This document shows, piece after piece, positions 9,225 to 19,569 of a stretch of DNA of 64,000 bases. A program made the translations under genes and the position numbers. The DNA is from UBA2287 sp964479665 (GTDB lineage Bacteria > Bacteroidota > Bacteroidia > Bacteroidales > Tenuifilaceae), in NCBI GenBank assembly GCA_964479665.1, contig CAYZNN010000017.1, forward strand, positions 11,434 through 75,433. The letters run 5' to 3'. Under the pieces are notes generated by a model that worked only from the letters and a program-made list of their open reading frames with translations, made no database searches and had not been told where the DNA came from. Numbering within the stretch: position 1 is the first letter of the stretch; each line of letters opens with the position of its first letter.

Positions 9225-9806
9225 ATGTACGAGTATATATCAGGACGAATTGCCGAATTAACCCCATCGTATGTGGTTATCGACGTTGGGGGAGTTGGCT
9301 ATTTTATTCACATTTCGCTGCAAACTTATACTTCTCTGAGCGAGCAAAAGGAGGCTCAGGTGTATATCCATCAGGTGGTTAGAGAAGATGCCCACTTGCT
9401 TTTTGGTTTTGCTATCCGAGCAGAGCGAGAACTTTTCCGCCTGCTTATTGGGGTTTCTGGCGTTGGTGCCAATACAGCACGCATAATACTTTCGTCGGTT
9501 AATGCCACCGATTTGGAACAGGCAATTGCAACAGCGAATGTTGATTTACTAAAACAAATAAAGGGAATTGGGCTGAAAACGGCCCAACGTATTGTAGTAG
9601 ACCTGAAGGGTAAAATGGTTAAAGGCAATGCCTCTGCTCAAATTTTTTCCGATTCAAACAATACCATCCGCTCCGAAGCGTTATCTGCATTGGTCATGCT
9701 GGGATACCCCAAGGGTTCTGCTGAGAAATTGCTCGATGAGCTGCTTCGCAAAGGTGGCGAGCATACCGCCGAAAGCCTTGTGAAGAGCGCATTAAAAGGT
9801 ATATAA
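9225..9806 (+). CDS. ruvA: Holliday junction branch migration protein RuvA
   Basis: DNA-binding subunit that tetramerises on four-way junctions and loads the RuvB motor. The 193-residue protein has the OB-fold start (MYEYISGRIAEL), two helix-hairpin-helix motifs (LIGVSGVGANTA around 75 and IKGIGLKTAQRI around 110) and the C-terminal RuvB-contact domain (SALVMLGYPKGSAEKLL around 155). It sits directly ahead of sprA, a gene order often seen in T9SS-bearing Bacteroidota. Confidence 0.97.
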   Translation: MYEYISGRIAELTPSYVVIDVGGVGYFIHISLQTYTSLSEQKEAQVYIHQVVREDAHLLFGFAIRAERELFRLLIGVSGVGANTARIILSSVNATDLEQAIATANVDLLKQIKGIGLKTAQRIVVDLKGKMVKGNASAQIFSDSNNTIRSEALSALVMLGYPKGSAEKLLDELLRKGGEHTAESLVKSALKGI

Positions 9807-9825
9807 TCAAAAATTATTTGCAAAG

Positions 9826-12800
9826 TTGACTCGTTTTTACCGCCATATATCCATTGGTTCTTTTTTATTTGCTTTGCTGCAATTCTCAACCCTATTTGTT
9901 TTCGGTTCACAGCCGGTTTTTAATCCAAACGAGATTTATCAGCAGGATACTTCGAAACTCCAATTCCCCATTCCCAAACCAGCGCATACGGGTCAGCAGC
10001 CCACATCTCCCCTTTATTTAGGGCAACCCTCCAATGTTACATTCGAAGTGGATTATAACCCCCAAACCAAAACCTACACGGTTTACCAAAAAGTTGGAGG
10101 CATAAACATTGGGCCACCAAGGGTTATGAGCGAGGATGAGTACCGTTCGTTCCAGTTTCAGCAAACCATGCGCCAGTACTGGCGCGAGAGGCAGATAGGT
10201 GAAACCATAATGCGAGGTTCGGGCATTCTGCCCCGATTGCAGGTGGGTGGCGAAACCTTCGACCGCATTTTTGGTAGCAACGTAATTGAAATAATTCCGC
10301 AAGGAAACGCCGAACTGATTTTCGGTATTGCTCACAACTATACCGAAAACCCCTTGCTGGCTGAGGATGTTAGAAGCATAACCACTTTCGACTTCCAGTC
10401 GAAAATTCAGATGAACGTTACAGGTAATATTGGTGAAAAGCTGAAGGTAGACATTAACTATAATACGGAAGCTACCTTCGATTTTGAAAACAATGTGAAG
10501 GTTGAATATACTGGCTTTGAGGATGAAATTATACAGAAAATTGAAGCGGGTAACGTTTCGCTCCCATTGCCAGGAACCCTTATTACCGGAAGCCACAGCT
10601 TGTTTGGTATAAAAACCCAGTTGAAGTTTGGAAACCTTACGGCTACCAGCATCTTTTCGCGGCAAAACGGCCAATCGCAAGTAATTGAGGTAAGGGGTGG
10701 TGCCCAAATAAAGGATTTTGGGGTACAGGCCGACGAGTACGAAGCCAACCGACACTTTTTCCTATCCAAGTATTTTCGCGACACCTACAACCAATCGCTG
10801 CGCAACCTACCCATGATAACCAACGGCATTACCATTACCCGTATTGAGGTTTGGGTAACCAATAAGCAAGGCAATTTCGAAAATGCCCGAAACATTGTTT
10901 CATTCGTCGATTTGGGCGAAAACGCTCAGAATATTTCATCCCCATTGTTTTTTCAGGTAAATTCTGGAAGCAACCCCGATAATACCCGAAACAATTTGTA
11001 CGAGTTAATGACCGGAACCTATTCGGGCATTCGCGATATTTCCACGGTAAATTCGGTTCTCGAACCATTAACAGGTGGAGGCAACTTTTCGGGAGGTAGA
11101 GATTTTGAGAAGGTGGAGAATGCTCGTAGGCTAAATACATCTGAGTATACTTTCCATCCACAGCTGGGATATATTTCATTAAATTCAGCACTCAATTCCG
11201 ATGAGGTGCTGGCAGTTGCCTACGAGTATACCTTTGCAGGCCGTACATTCCGAGTTGGGGAGCTTTCCACCGATGGAGTTGCAGCACCAAGTGCACTTAT
11301 TGCCAAACTGCTCAAGGGAACGAATCTGTCGCCCAAAATGCCCACTTGGCCTCTTATGATGAAAAATATATACTCCATAGGGGCCTACCAGTTCGATAGG
11401 CAGGATTTTACATTGAATATAATGTACCAGAACGACCTTACAGGGGCTACAGTAAACTACATACCCGAAGGGAATATTGCCAACAAACCGCTGCTTTCAG
11501 TTCTGAACCTCGATAACTTAAATTCCAATAACGATTATGGTGCCGATGGGGTTTTTGACTTTGTTGAGGGGGTTACCGTTAGGCCCAGTAACGGACGAAT
11601 TATTTTTCCAGTACTCGAGCCATTCGGCAGCGATTTAGCTGCTCAGATAGGTGACCCAGTCGTAGCTCAGAAATATGTTTATAAGGAATTGTACGATTCT
11701 ACCCTATCGAAAGCACGACAGGTAGCTGAAAAAAATAAATTTAGGCTTGAGGGTACCTACCAGTCATCGGTTAGTTCCGAAATATCGCTCAATGCGCCCA
11801 ATGTGCCTAGGGGTTCGGTGGTGGTAACCGCTGGCGGAGCAAAACTTATTGAAGGGCAACACTATACTGTTGACTATGTAATGGGAACGGTAAAAATTAT
11901 CGACCCAGGGATTTTGCAGTCGGGTACGCCCATCAAAATTTCGGTGGAGAGCCAAGCACTTTTCAACTTCCAAACCAAAACCCTCATTGGAACCCACTTC
12001 GATTACAAGATATCCGACAACTTCAACATTGGAGCAACCGTAATGAACCTAACCGAACGACCCTTTACCCAAAAGGTTTCGTTTGGAAACGAAGCTATAA
12101 GTAATACCATTTGGGGAATGAACGTTTCGTACCGAACCGAGTCGCCCTTTCTAACGAAAGCAGTCGATTTTCTTCCATTCATAGAAACCAAGGAAAAATC
12201 GAACCTTACACTCGAGGCAGAATTTGCACAGTTCCTGCCTGGCCACTCGAGCGTAATTGGTAAGGCGGGTACAGTTCATATCGACGATTTTGAGGGAAGC
12301 AAAACAGCTATCGACTTGAAAATGTGGTCGGCATGGATTGTTGCAAGCACTCCTCAGGGTCAGAACGACCTATTCCCCGAAGGGAATCTCAATAACAATT
12401 TGGCCTATGGGTACCGAAGGGCCAAGATGGCATGGTTTACCATCGATCCACTATTCCTCAGAAACAACTCGCTTACACCAGGGCATATTCGTCGCGATCC
12501 CAATACGCAGAGCAGCCACTTCGTTCGGGAAATCTTCCAGAACGAGCTGTTCCCAAATCGGAACACCCCACAGGGCTTACCAACCAATATCCCAGTGCTA
12601 AACATTTCATACTATCCTAAAGAAAAAGGACCATATAATTATCGAACAAGTGGTTTAACTTCGGATGGTTTTATGCAGAATCCACAGCAATCGTGGGCAG
12701 GTATTATGCGTGCCCTACCCAGCACCACCGATTTTGAAACCGCAAACATTGAGCACATTGAATTCTGGCTTATGGACCCATTTGTTTACGACTCCCTTAG

Positions 12801-15800
12801 CAATGGTGGGGATATGTATATACACTTGGGAACCATATCGGAGGATATTCTGCGCGATGGTAAAAAGGCATTCGAGAATGGTTTACCAACCTCATCGCAG
12901 ATTGTGAATGTAGATACAACTGAATGGGGAAGGGTTTCGATATTACAATCGCTGGTTAATGCCTTTGCTCCCGGCGAGGCAGAGCGCCAATTTCAGGATG
13001 TTGGTCTCGACGGACTTAATTCCGAAGATGAACGAAATTTTTTTGCTGCCTACCTTGCAACATTGGGAGCCAACTATGGCGAAGATTCAGAGGCATTTCT
13101 CAATTCGTTTGGCGATCCTTCGAAGGATAATTTCCGTTACTACCTGTCCGATCTCTACGATGCCAACCAAACCGGAATCCTCGATCGTTACAAAATGTAT
13201 AACAACCACGAGGGGAACTCGGTTTCACCTGGCGCATCATCTACAACCATACCCGATGCCGAGTCGATGGGTAACGATAACAATCTCGATGACATAGAAA
13301 ACTACTACCAATATCGCGTTTCGCTTCGGCCAGAAGATTTAGAGGTTGGTAGCAATTTTATAACCGATAAGGTAACCTATAACGCCCGAATGGCCAATGG
13401 CGAACGTTCTAGAGTCAGCTGGTACCAGTTTAAGGTACCTATAAACGATTATCAGCGTATTATTGGAAGCATTGAGGACTTCAAATCCATTCGGCACATG
13501 CGAATTATTCTGAATGGCTTTTCAGATACCCTTCTCCTTCGGTTTGCATCGCTCGAATTGGTTCGCGGTGAATGGCGCAAGTACACCCGAGCACTTATTC
13601 AGGGGCAGGAAGGTATGCCAATATCCGATTTACCCGTGGGAAGCTTCGATGTTTCTGTAGTGAACATTGAGGAGAACGATACTCGTAGCCCAGTTAATTA
13701 TGTACTGCCTCCGGGAGTTGAAAGGGTAATTGACCCAAGCCAACCCCAGCATACTGAACTCAACGAGCAGGCCATGGAGATTAAGATTATCGATTTGGCC
13801 GATGGCGATGCCCGTGCAGTTTACAAAAATGTTAATTACGATATTAGGCAATACAAGCGATTACAAATGTTTGTGCATGCTGAGGAGATTCCCGGATTAA
13901 CCCTTCAGAATCACGAGTTAACCGTTTTCATTCGTTTGGGAACCGATTATACCAATAACTACTACGAGTACGAAGTACCATTGGTGCTTACTCCCCCAAA
14001 GCCACAGGGCGGTTATTCGAATAACCGAACTAGCGACAGGTTGCTGGTGTGGCCCGAAGAGAACTTTAAGGATATCGACCTGAGCCTTTTTCAGGACATT
14101 AAACTTACCCGAAACGATGAGATGCAGAAGCCGGGGTCGCTGGTTAACTACCTTACTGTATTTACCCAAACCATTGGGGATAGAAAGATTAAGGTTACCG
14201 GAAATCCCAGTTTGAGCAACATTAGGGTGCTTATGATTGGGGTGCGAAATCCCAGCCGTTCGGGGAGCCCCACCGACGATGGCATGGCTAAGTCGGGCAT
14301 TATTTGGGCTAATGAGTTGCGATTAACAAAATTCAACGACAGGGGTGGATGGGCTGCCAATGCTCGTATGTCAGCCAAACTGGCCGATTTGGCAATGGTA
14401 AACGCCTCGGGAACTACCATTAAGCCAGGGTTTGGGTCCATTGAGAAGAAGGTGAACGAACGGAATCTCGACGATTTTTACCAGTACGATTTGAGTTCCA
14501 CCGTACAATTGGGCCGTTTCTTTTCAGCTCAGTCGAAAGTAAATATTCCCCTTTTTGTTGGCTTCTCCGAATCGTTTGCCAATCCCGAGTTTAATCCTGT
14601 AGACCCCGACATTCCACTTAAAGTTGCACTTGAGAGGGCTAACTCCCGTGCCGAGCGTGATTCCATTCGAAAGATCTCGCAGGATTACACGCGAAGGAAA
14701 AGTATAAACCTTACCAACGTTAAAATTAATAGCACCGAAGGCAAACCCATGCCTTGGGATGTGTCGAACTTTGCTGTTAGTTACTCGTTCTCCGAAATGT
14801 TGCAGCGCAACATACGAACCGAAAGCAGAATCCAGCGAAACACCCGAGGGGGTTTTACCTACAGCTACAATATGCAACCGCCCAAAGTGGAGCCTTTCAA
14901 AAAATCGAGGTTTTTATCTAAACCCTATTTAAGAATTATTAAGGACTTCAACTTTTCGTATCTCCCCAGCCAGCTAGCTTTCCGAACAGAACTCAACAGG
15001 AATTATTTCGAGCAGCAGCTGCGCAATATCAATAGCCCCAACGTAAAACTGCTTCCTACCTACTCGAAAGACTTTACTTGGAATAGAAACTACAATTTAA
15101 CATGGGATCTTGCCCAATCGCTCAAGTTCGATTTTGCTGCAAACAACATTGCACGTATTGACGAACCTCCCGGTATTGTTGACAGAAAAAAGGACCCCGA
15201 TGCATACGAGCAATGGCGCGACTCAGTATGGACAAACCTTAAGAATTTTGGACGAAATACCAATTATAATCATCAGTTTAACCTAACCTATAACTTGCCC
15301 ATAAATAAAATTCCATTATTCAATTGGGTAACCTCCTCCGCACGGTATACTGGCAGCTACAGCTGGACCGCAGCACCTATTCTTTCTGAAACAAGCAACT
15401 TCGACCCGGGCAACACCATTCAGAACTCAAATACTATTCAACTCAATGGTCAGTTGAATTTCACAACTCTATATAATAAGAGCAACTACCTAAAGAATAT
15501 TAACCAAAAGTTCGACCAGAGGGCCAGAGGAGTTCAGCGTCAGCAGAAAATGCAAAACGTTATGCAGGAAATCGAAAATGTATCGCTGCGCGAAAACATG
15601 GCTCGTAACCTGAGTCATAACTTAAAAACCGAGAATGTTACAGTAAAAGTGTTCGATGAGGAAGGCAAAGATGTGATGGTGGAGCTTACAGTACGCTCCG
15701 ATTCGCGAATTGCCATAAAGTCCACAAGGTCTGTTTCAAAGGCCAGGGTTGTAATAGAGGGCAAGGTACCTGAGCGGGAGAGTATGGCCAAATTCTTAAC

Positions 15801-17202
15801 CGAAGGAACCCTTCGAATGCTCATGGGAGTAAAGAATTTTTCTGCCACTTACTCGGAAACCAATGGTACTTTGTTACCCGCATATAAACCCAAAACCGAG
15901 TATTTAGGCATGACCGATTGGGGTCAAACCTATGCCCCGGGTATGGCCTTTGTAGCTGGGTGGCAGGATTCCGATTTTGCATGGACTGCTGTTCGAAATG
16001 GATGGCTAAGTAACGACACCAGCCTGAATTCTCCCTTTGTTTTATCGCACAATCAAACAATACAGCTGCGAAGCACCGTTGAGCCTTTACCTGATTTTAG
16101 AATTGAACTTTCAGGCACCCGTTCGTTCTCAAAGAATAAGAACGAGTACTACCTAGCCGATGCGCAGGGCAACTTCAATGCCTACAACCCCATTTATAAC
16201 GGTAACTTTTCCATTAGCGTAATAACATTGGGCTCCGCTTTTGAAGGTTCGAGCAGCAAGAATAACTACAGTAGTAAAACTTTCGATCGGTTCAAGAAAA
16301 TTCGAATCGACGTGGCAAGGCGTTTAGCTGCCGAAAGGATTCCAAATGCAACCGAAAACTACGATCCTGCAGAGATTGATCCTGAAACGTTCTTCCCTGT
16401 TGGATATGGCCCATTATCGCAGGAGGTGCTAATTTACTCTTTTCTGGCTGCTTACACTGGAAAATCGCCCGACAACGTTAACCTAAACCCATTTCCAACA
16501 TTTCCAATGCCCAACTGGCAAATAACATACGATGGGTTGTCGAAGCTCAGGTATTTTAAAAAGCATTTGCGATCATTCTCCTTGCGGCATGGGTATCGGT
16601 CGACTTATAACGTTGGTGCTTTTGCATCAAACCTCGACTATCAGTTAGGCGACGATGGGTTCAGTTACGTTAGGAATTTAAATAACGATTTTGTGCCCCA
16701 AAATGAAATAACAAACGTATCCATAAGCGAGCAGTTTAGCCCGCTAGTTGGGGTCGATATGGTATGGCTTAATAGCCTGACCAATAAGTTCGAAGTGCGT
16801 AACAGCCGTTCGTTGGCCATGAGCTTTGCCAACAATCAGCTTACTGAAATGGTGAACTGGGAGTTTATATTAGGCTCGGGATATCGTTTCGAGAACTTGC
16901 CACTAACCTTTGGCAGGGCATCGGGGGAGCAAAAAACCCTTAAAAGCGATCTGCGCTTAAATGCCGACCTTAGTATAAGAAATAACCAAACGATACTACG
17001 AAAATTGGTTGAAGACCAGAACACACCAACTGCCGGACAGATTATTCTAACTATCAAAACGTCGGCAGAGTATGTGGTTAGCGAGCAGGTTACCATTAGG
17101 GTTTTCTTCGATAGGGTAGTGAATACTCCCATAGTACAGACTTCATACCGCATGACCAACACCAATTTTGGCTTTAGTTTAAGGTTTACCATGGTTCAGT
17201 AG
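9826..17202 (+). CDS. sprA: T9SS outer-membrane translocon protein SprA/Sov
   Basis: A 2458-residue outer-membrane protein, close in size to Flavobacterium SprA and Porphyromonas Sov. SprA forms the very large beta barrel through which type IX cargo leaves the periplasm, and in gliding species supports motility. The start is TTG at 9826, giving a signal peptide (FLFALLQFSTLFVFGSQ); no better start exists downstream before the hydrophobic core. Recognisable SprA blocks include LGQPSNV near residue 65, the ASIFSRQ-type strand with GQSQVIEVRGG near 285, HIDDFEGSKTAIDL near 820 and a barrel-type C-terminus ending in alternating aromatic strands. Flanked by ruvA and gcvH as in other Bacteroidota. 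No other T9SS genes are in the window. Confidence 0.95.
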   Translation: MTRFYRHISIGSFLFALLQFSTLFVFGSQPVFNPNEIYQQDTSKLQFPIPKPAHTGQQPTSPLYLGQPSNVTFEVDYNPQTKTYTVYQKVGGINIGPPRVMSEDEYRSFQFQQTMRQYWRERQIGETIMRGSGILPRLQVGGETFDRIFGSNVIEIIPQGNAELIFGIAHNYTENPLLAEDVRSITTFDFQSKIQMNVTGNIGEKLKVDINYNTEATFDFENNVKVEYTGFEDEIIQKIEAGNVSLPLPGTLITGSHSLFGIKTQLKFGNLTATSIFSRQNGQSQVIEVRGGAQIKDFGVQADEYEANRHFFLSKYFRDTYNQSLRNLPMITNGITITRIEVWVTNKQGNFENARNIVSFVDLGENAQNISSPLFFQVNSGSNPDNTRNNLYELMTGTYSGIRDISTVNSVLEPLTGGGNFSGGRDFEKVENARRLNTSEYTFHPQLGYISLNSALNSDEVLAVAYEYTFAGRTFRVGELSTDGVAAPSALIAKLLKGTNLSPKMPTWPLMMKNIYSIGAYQFDRQDFTLNIMYQNDLTGATVNYIPEGNIANKPLLSVLNLDNLNSNNDYGADGVFDFVEGVTVRPSNGRIIFPVLEPFGSDLAAQIGDPVVAQKYVYKELYDSTLSKARQVAEKNKFRLEGTYQSSVSSEISLNAPNVPRGSVVVTAGGAKLIEGQHYTVDYVMGTVKIIDPGILQSGTPIKISVESQALFNFQTKTLIGTHFDYKISDNFNIGATVMNLTERPFTQKVSFGNEAISNTIWGMNVSYRTESPFLTKAVDFLPFIETKEKSNLTLEAEFAQFLPGHSSVIGKAGTVHIDDFEGSKTAIDLKMWSAWIVASTPQGQNDLFPEGNLNNNLAYGYRRAKMAWFTIDPLFLRNNSLTPGHIRRDPNTQSSHFVREIFQNELFPNRNTPQGLPTNIPVLNISYYPKEKGPYNYRTSGLTSDGFMQNPQQSWAGIMRALPSTTDFETANIEHIEFWLMDPFVYDSLSNGGDMYIHLGTISEDILRDGKKAFENGLPTSSQIVNVDTTEWGRVSILQSLVNAFAPGEAERQFQDVGLDGLNSEDERNFFAAYLATLGANYGEDSEAFLNSFGDPSKDNFRYYLSDLYDANQTGILDRYKMYNNHEGNSVSPGASSTTIPDAESMGNDNNLDDIENYYQYRVSLRPEDLEVGSNFITDKVTYNARMANGERSRVSWYQFKVPINDYQRIIGSIEDFKSIRHMRIILNGFSDTLLLRFASLELVRGEWRKYTRALIQGQEGMPISDLPVGSFDVSVVNIEENDTRSPVNYVLPPGVERVIDPSQPQHTELNEQAMEIKIIDLADGDARAVYKNVNYDIRQYKRLQMFVHAEEIPGLTLQNHELTVFIRLGTDYTNNYYEYEVPLVLTPPKPQGGYSNNRTSDRLLVWPEENFKDIDLSLFQDIKLTRNDEMQKPGSLVNYLTVFTQTIGDRKIKVTGNPSLSNIRVLMIGVRNPSRSGSPTDDGMAKSGIIWANELRLTKFNDRGGWAANARMSAKLADLAMVNASGTTIKPGFGSIEKKVNERNLDDFYQYDLSSTVQLGRFFSAQSKVNIPLFVGFSESFANPEFNPVDPDIPLKVALERANSRAERDSIRKISQDYTRRKSINLTNVKINSTEGKPMPWDVSNFAVSYSFSEMLQRNIRTESRIQRNTRGGFTYSYNMQPPKVEPFKKSRFLSKPYLRIIKDFNFSYLPSQLAFRTELNRNYFEQQLRNINSPNVKLLPTYSKDFTWNRNYNLTWDLAQSLKFDFAANNIARIDEPPGIVDRKKDPDAYEQWRDSVWTNLKNFGRNTNYNHQFNLTYNLPINKIPLFNWVTSSARYTGSYSWTAAPILSETSNFDPGNTIQNSNTIQLNGQLNFTTLYNKSNYLKNINQKFDQRARGVQRQQKMQNVMQEIENVSLRENMARNLSHNLKTENVTVKVFDEEGKDVMVELTVRSDSRIAIKSTRSVSKARVVIEGKVPERESMAKFLTEGTLRMLMGVKNFSATYSETNGTLLPAYKPKTEYLGMTDWGQTYAPGMAFVAGWQDSDFAWTAVRNGWLSNDTSLNSPFVLSHNQTIQLRSTVEPLPDFRIELSGTRSFSKNKNEYYLADAQGNFNAYNPIYNGNFSISVITLGSAFEGSSSKNNYSSKTFDRFKKIRIDVARRLAAERIPNATENYDPAEIDPETFFPVGYGPLSQEVLIYSFLAAYTGKSPDNVNLNPFPTFPMPNWQITYDGLSKLRYFKKHLRSFSLRHGYRSTYNVGAFASNLDYQLGDDGFSYVRNLNNDFVPQNEITNVSISEQFSPLVGVDMVWLNSLTNKFEVRNSRSLAMSFANNQLTEMVNWEFILGSGYRFENLPLTFGRASGEQKTLKSDLRLNADLSIRNNQTILRKLVEDQNTPTAGQIILTIKTSAEYVVSEQVTIRVFFDRVVNTPIVQTSYRMTNTNFGFSLRFTMVQ

Positions 17203-17252
17203 TTTTTTCAAAATTCATGCGATTTATCAATCCGAGCTAATCCATTTTTTTA

Positions 17253-17260
17253 TACTTTTG
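17253..17260 (+). promoter_or_regulatory. Putative gcvH promoter -7 element (TACTTTTG)
   Basis: TACTTTTG matches TAnnTTTG about 50 bases before the gcvH ATG and after the sprA stop. No convincing -33 element was found. Confidence 0.4.
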
Positions 17261-17308
17261 GCACAAATAATCATTCGAAACTTATATTAGCACTTTAAAA
17301 TTATCCCT

Positions 17309-17689
17309 ATGAACATACCATCGAACCTGAAGTACACCAAAGATCACGAATGGATTCGCATCGAAGGCGGCGAAGCCGTTGTGGGTGTTACCGATTTTGC
17401 ACAAAGCCAACTGGGCGATATAGTTTTCATTGAAATTGAAACCCAAGGCGAAACCCTCCAGAAGGAAGAGGTTTTTGGAACCATTGAGGCTGTTAAAACC
17501 GTATCGGACATGTTTATGCCTGTTTCGGGTGAAGTTGTTGAGGTAAACGAAAAGATTACTTCAACCCCCGAGGTGGTTAATAAGGATCCCTACGGCGATG
17601 GCTGGATGATACGTATTAAAGTTGACAATGCTGCTGAGCTGAACGATCTTCTTACCCCAGAACAGTACAAGGAAATTATTCACGCATAA
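17309..17689 (+). CDS. gcvH: Glycine cleavage system H protein
   Basis: Lipoyl carrier that shuttles the aminomethyl group between the P and T proteins of the glycine cleavage complex. The 126-residue product is of normal length; the lipoylated lysine is K63 in IEAVKTVSDM. The start MNIPSNLKYTKDHEWI is typical. It stands alone, followed by a strong terminator, with possible promoter sequence TACTTTTG about 50 bases upstream (17253-17260). The gcvP and gcvT genes are not in the window. Confidence 0.97.
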   Translation: MNIPSNLKYTKDHEWIRIEGGEAVVGVTDFAQSQLGDIVFIEIETQGETLQKEEVFGTIEAVKTVSDMFMPVSGEVVEVNEKITSTPEVVNKDPYGDGWMIRIKVDNAAELNDLLTPEQYKEIIHA

Positions 17690-17706
17690 TTGGTACAAAA
17701 TTTAAC

Positions 17707-17748
17707 GCCCCATTTCAATTTTTTAAGGTTGAAATGGGGCTTTTTTTT
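17707..17748 (+). terminator. Rho-independent terminator of gcvH
   Basis: A 12-bp stem GCCCCATTTCAA / TTGAAATGGGGC with a 10-base loop is followed by eight T residues. It lies between the convergent gcvH and ZIP transporter genes. Confidence 0.9.
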
Positions 17749-17758
17749 GGCTAAACAG

Positions 17759-18574
17759 CTAAATGAAGAGTAGCAAACTTACTGCCATTACCCCCATGCC
17801 TGCAATAAGGCCATAAATCGATAGGTGATGCTCACCGTATTCTCTGGCAGCAGGTAAAAGTTCGTCGAGCGAAATGAAAACCATGATGCCGGCCACACCC
17901 GCAAACAGAATTCCAAAGAACAGGGGAGTCATAAAAGGCATTAGTATCAGGTAGCCAACCAATGCACCCACCGGTTCGGCCAAACCCGAAAGAAATGAAA
18001 GCATAAATGCCTTGCGCTTACTACCCGTGGCATAGTAAATGGGAACCGATACTGCTATTCCCTCTGGGATATTGTGTATGGCAATAGCTACTGCAATGAG
18101 AACGCCTAAGCTAGGGTCGTTGAGAGCCGCTGTAAAGGTGGCCAAACCCTCCGGAAAATTATGGATGGCAATGGCTAAGGCAGTAAACATTCCCATACGA
18201 ATCAGCTTTCTGTTCTTCCCTTGGGGCTTATCCATTTCCTCAACAAGCCTAATCTCGTGTGGATTTTCAACCGAAGGGATAAGCTTATCAATGAGGCCAA
18301 TGAGCAAAATTCCTCCAAAAAAAGAGAAGACGGTGATCCACGAACCCGCATGCAACCCCGAAGCTTCAACCAGCGATAAGCGAGCCTTCAGAAGTATTTC
18401 AACAAACGAAACGTATATCATTACTCCTGCAGAGAACCCTAATGAAACGGACAGGAATTTAGTGTTAGTTTTATGAGTGAAAAAAGCAATGGCGCTCCCA
18501 ATGCCCGTAGATAGGCCTGCAAATAGGGTAAGACCGAATGCAATCAGAATGCTATGAGTATCGTAAGTTGGCAT
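17759..18574 (-). CDS. zupT: ZIP family zinc/metal transporter (ZupT-like)
   Basis: A 271-residue polytopic inner-membrane protein with about eight hydrophobic segments. The ZIP metal-binding signatures are both present: HNFPEGLATF near residue 138 and HNIPEGIAVSVPIYYATG near 167, followed by EPVGALVGY. ZupT proteins take up zinc and other divalent cations. It is the last gene of a three-gene operon: the upstream GSCFA gene ends two bases before this start. No Zur-type operator was recognised. Confidence 0.93.
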   Translation of the reverse strand: MPTYDTHSILIAFGLTLFAGLSTGIGSAIAFFTHKTNTKFLSVSLGFSAGVMIYVSFVEILLKARLSLVEASGLHAGSWITVFSFFGGILLIGLIDKLIPSVENPHEIRLVEEMDKPQGKNRKLIRMGMFTALAIAIHNFPEGLATFTAALNDPSLGVLIAVAIAIHNIPEGIAVSVPIYYATGSKRKAFMLSFLSGLAEPVGALVGYLILMPFMTPLFFGILFAGVAGIMVFISLDELLPAAREYGEHHLSIYGLIAGMGVMAVSLLLFI

Positions 18575-18576
18575 GG

Positions 18577-19569
18577 TTATTCTAGTTGTGCAGTAAGAAA
18601 TTCAATTTCCTGTGAAAAATTAATGTTTCTATTATTCTTTCCTAACAGCTTTATAGTTTCGAGTGTTTGGTTCAAAAAGCGTTTGTGTTCTGGAGTTCCT
18701 GGCTGCTGTATTCTGTGGTCCAGAGCCTTCAGAATCTTCTCAACTTCGAGCATGGTAACCCTAGCATCAGTATCGATGCAGGCATTCGCAAATTTTTCCC
18801 AAATGTAATCGATTGCTATTTGCGTAGGGTGCAACATGTCGGGAGCATAAAATCGATAGTCGCGCAGGTCGTCCATCATTATTTCGTACGAAGGGAAGTA
18901 CATACAATTTTTTGGGAATGCCCTTACTAGGTCGTGGGTTGCAAGCACCAGGGTCGACTTGCTAACGAGATTGCCCGAGGCGCCATCCTTCCAATGCCTT
19001 ATGGGGCTTATAGTAAAAACCACTTTAATATTGGGTTTTAGCGAAATCATTTCGCGTAGGGTGCTTCCCCAAACTTCAGCTATTTCTTTAACGCTCATAA
19101 TTCGATTATCGAACTCCCCCGATGGAATTTTATGACAGTTGGCTACCGGTCGGTTTAGCCGCTTATGAAAATAAGCTCTTGCGGTGCCAAAGGTTATAAC
19201 AAGATGCTCGGTATGCTTCCATGCCTCATTTGCTTCCTGCAGATTCGAGTTTATTGAGGCTAAGCACAGCTCCTTACGGGGATTTGAAAAAGCAGTGTAA
19301 TGTAAAAAGCTAAACCACTTATCGTTGTAGAAATTGAGCTCAGTTTCTTCAAATGGTTGGCCGCTCATAATCCGTTTCAGCACTAGTTTAACCGAAATGG
19401 GGTTGTAAATTACCCCAAAGGGGTTTACTAGCACCCGAAACTTTCTTCTCAGAAGCATTTCTCCCATATTCTGAGCAAAGCACGAACCCAGCATGAGGCA
19501 ATTGCTGTCGTACCCCAACTGAAAAGCTGAGGTTGGAACATCAATAACCGTTCGAAAGCTGCTACTCAT
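18577..19569 (-). CDS. GSCFA domain protein
   Basis: A 330-residue cytoplasmic protein of the GSCFA family, named for the motif seen here as LGSCFAQNMG near residue 28. The family is thought to belong to the SGNH/GDSL-like hydrolase clan, but no substrate is established; blocks NPFGVIYNP, ITFGTARAYF and TISPIRHWKDG fit the family. ATG 19569 is chosen because it overlaps the upstream hydrolase stop by 8 bases (ATGAGTAG), a coupling arrangement; an earlier ATG three codons upstream is possible. It lies between an alpha/beta hydrolase and a ZIP transporter in one operon. Confidence 0.88.
   Translation of the reverse strand: MSSSFRTVIDVPTSAFQLGYDSNCLMLGSCFAQNMGEMLLRRKFRVLVNPFGVIYNPISVKLVLKRIMSGQPFEETELNFYNDKWFSFLHYTAFSNPRKELCLASINSNLQEANEAWKHTEHLVITFGTARAYFHKRLNRPVANCHKIPSGEFDNRIMSVKEIAEVWGSTLREMISLKPNIKVVFTISPIRHWKDGASGNLVSKSTLVLATHDLVRAFPKNCMYFPSYEIMMDDLRDYRFYAPDMLHPTQIAIDYIWEKFANACIDTDARVTMLEVEKILKALDHRIQQPGTPEHKRFLNQTLETIKLLGKNNRNINFSQEIEFLTAQLE

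Noticed and set aside
10018..10755. 245-residue antisense open frame inside sprA
   Set aside because: It lies wholly within the well-supported sprA coding sequence on the other strand and has no recognisable domain; long sprA coding produces chance frames.
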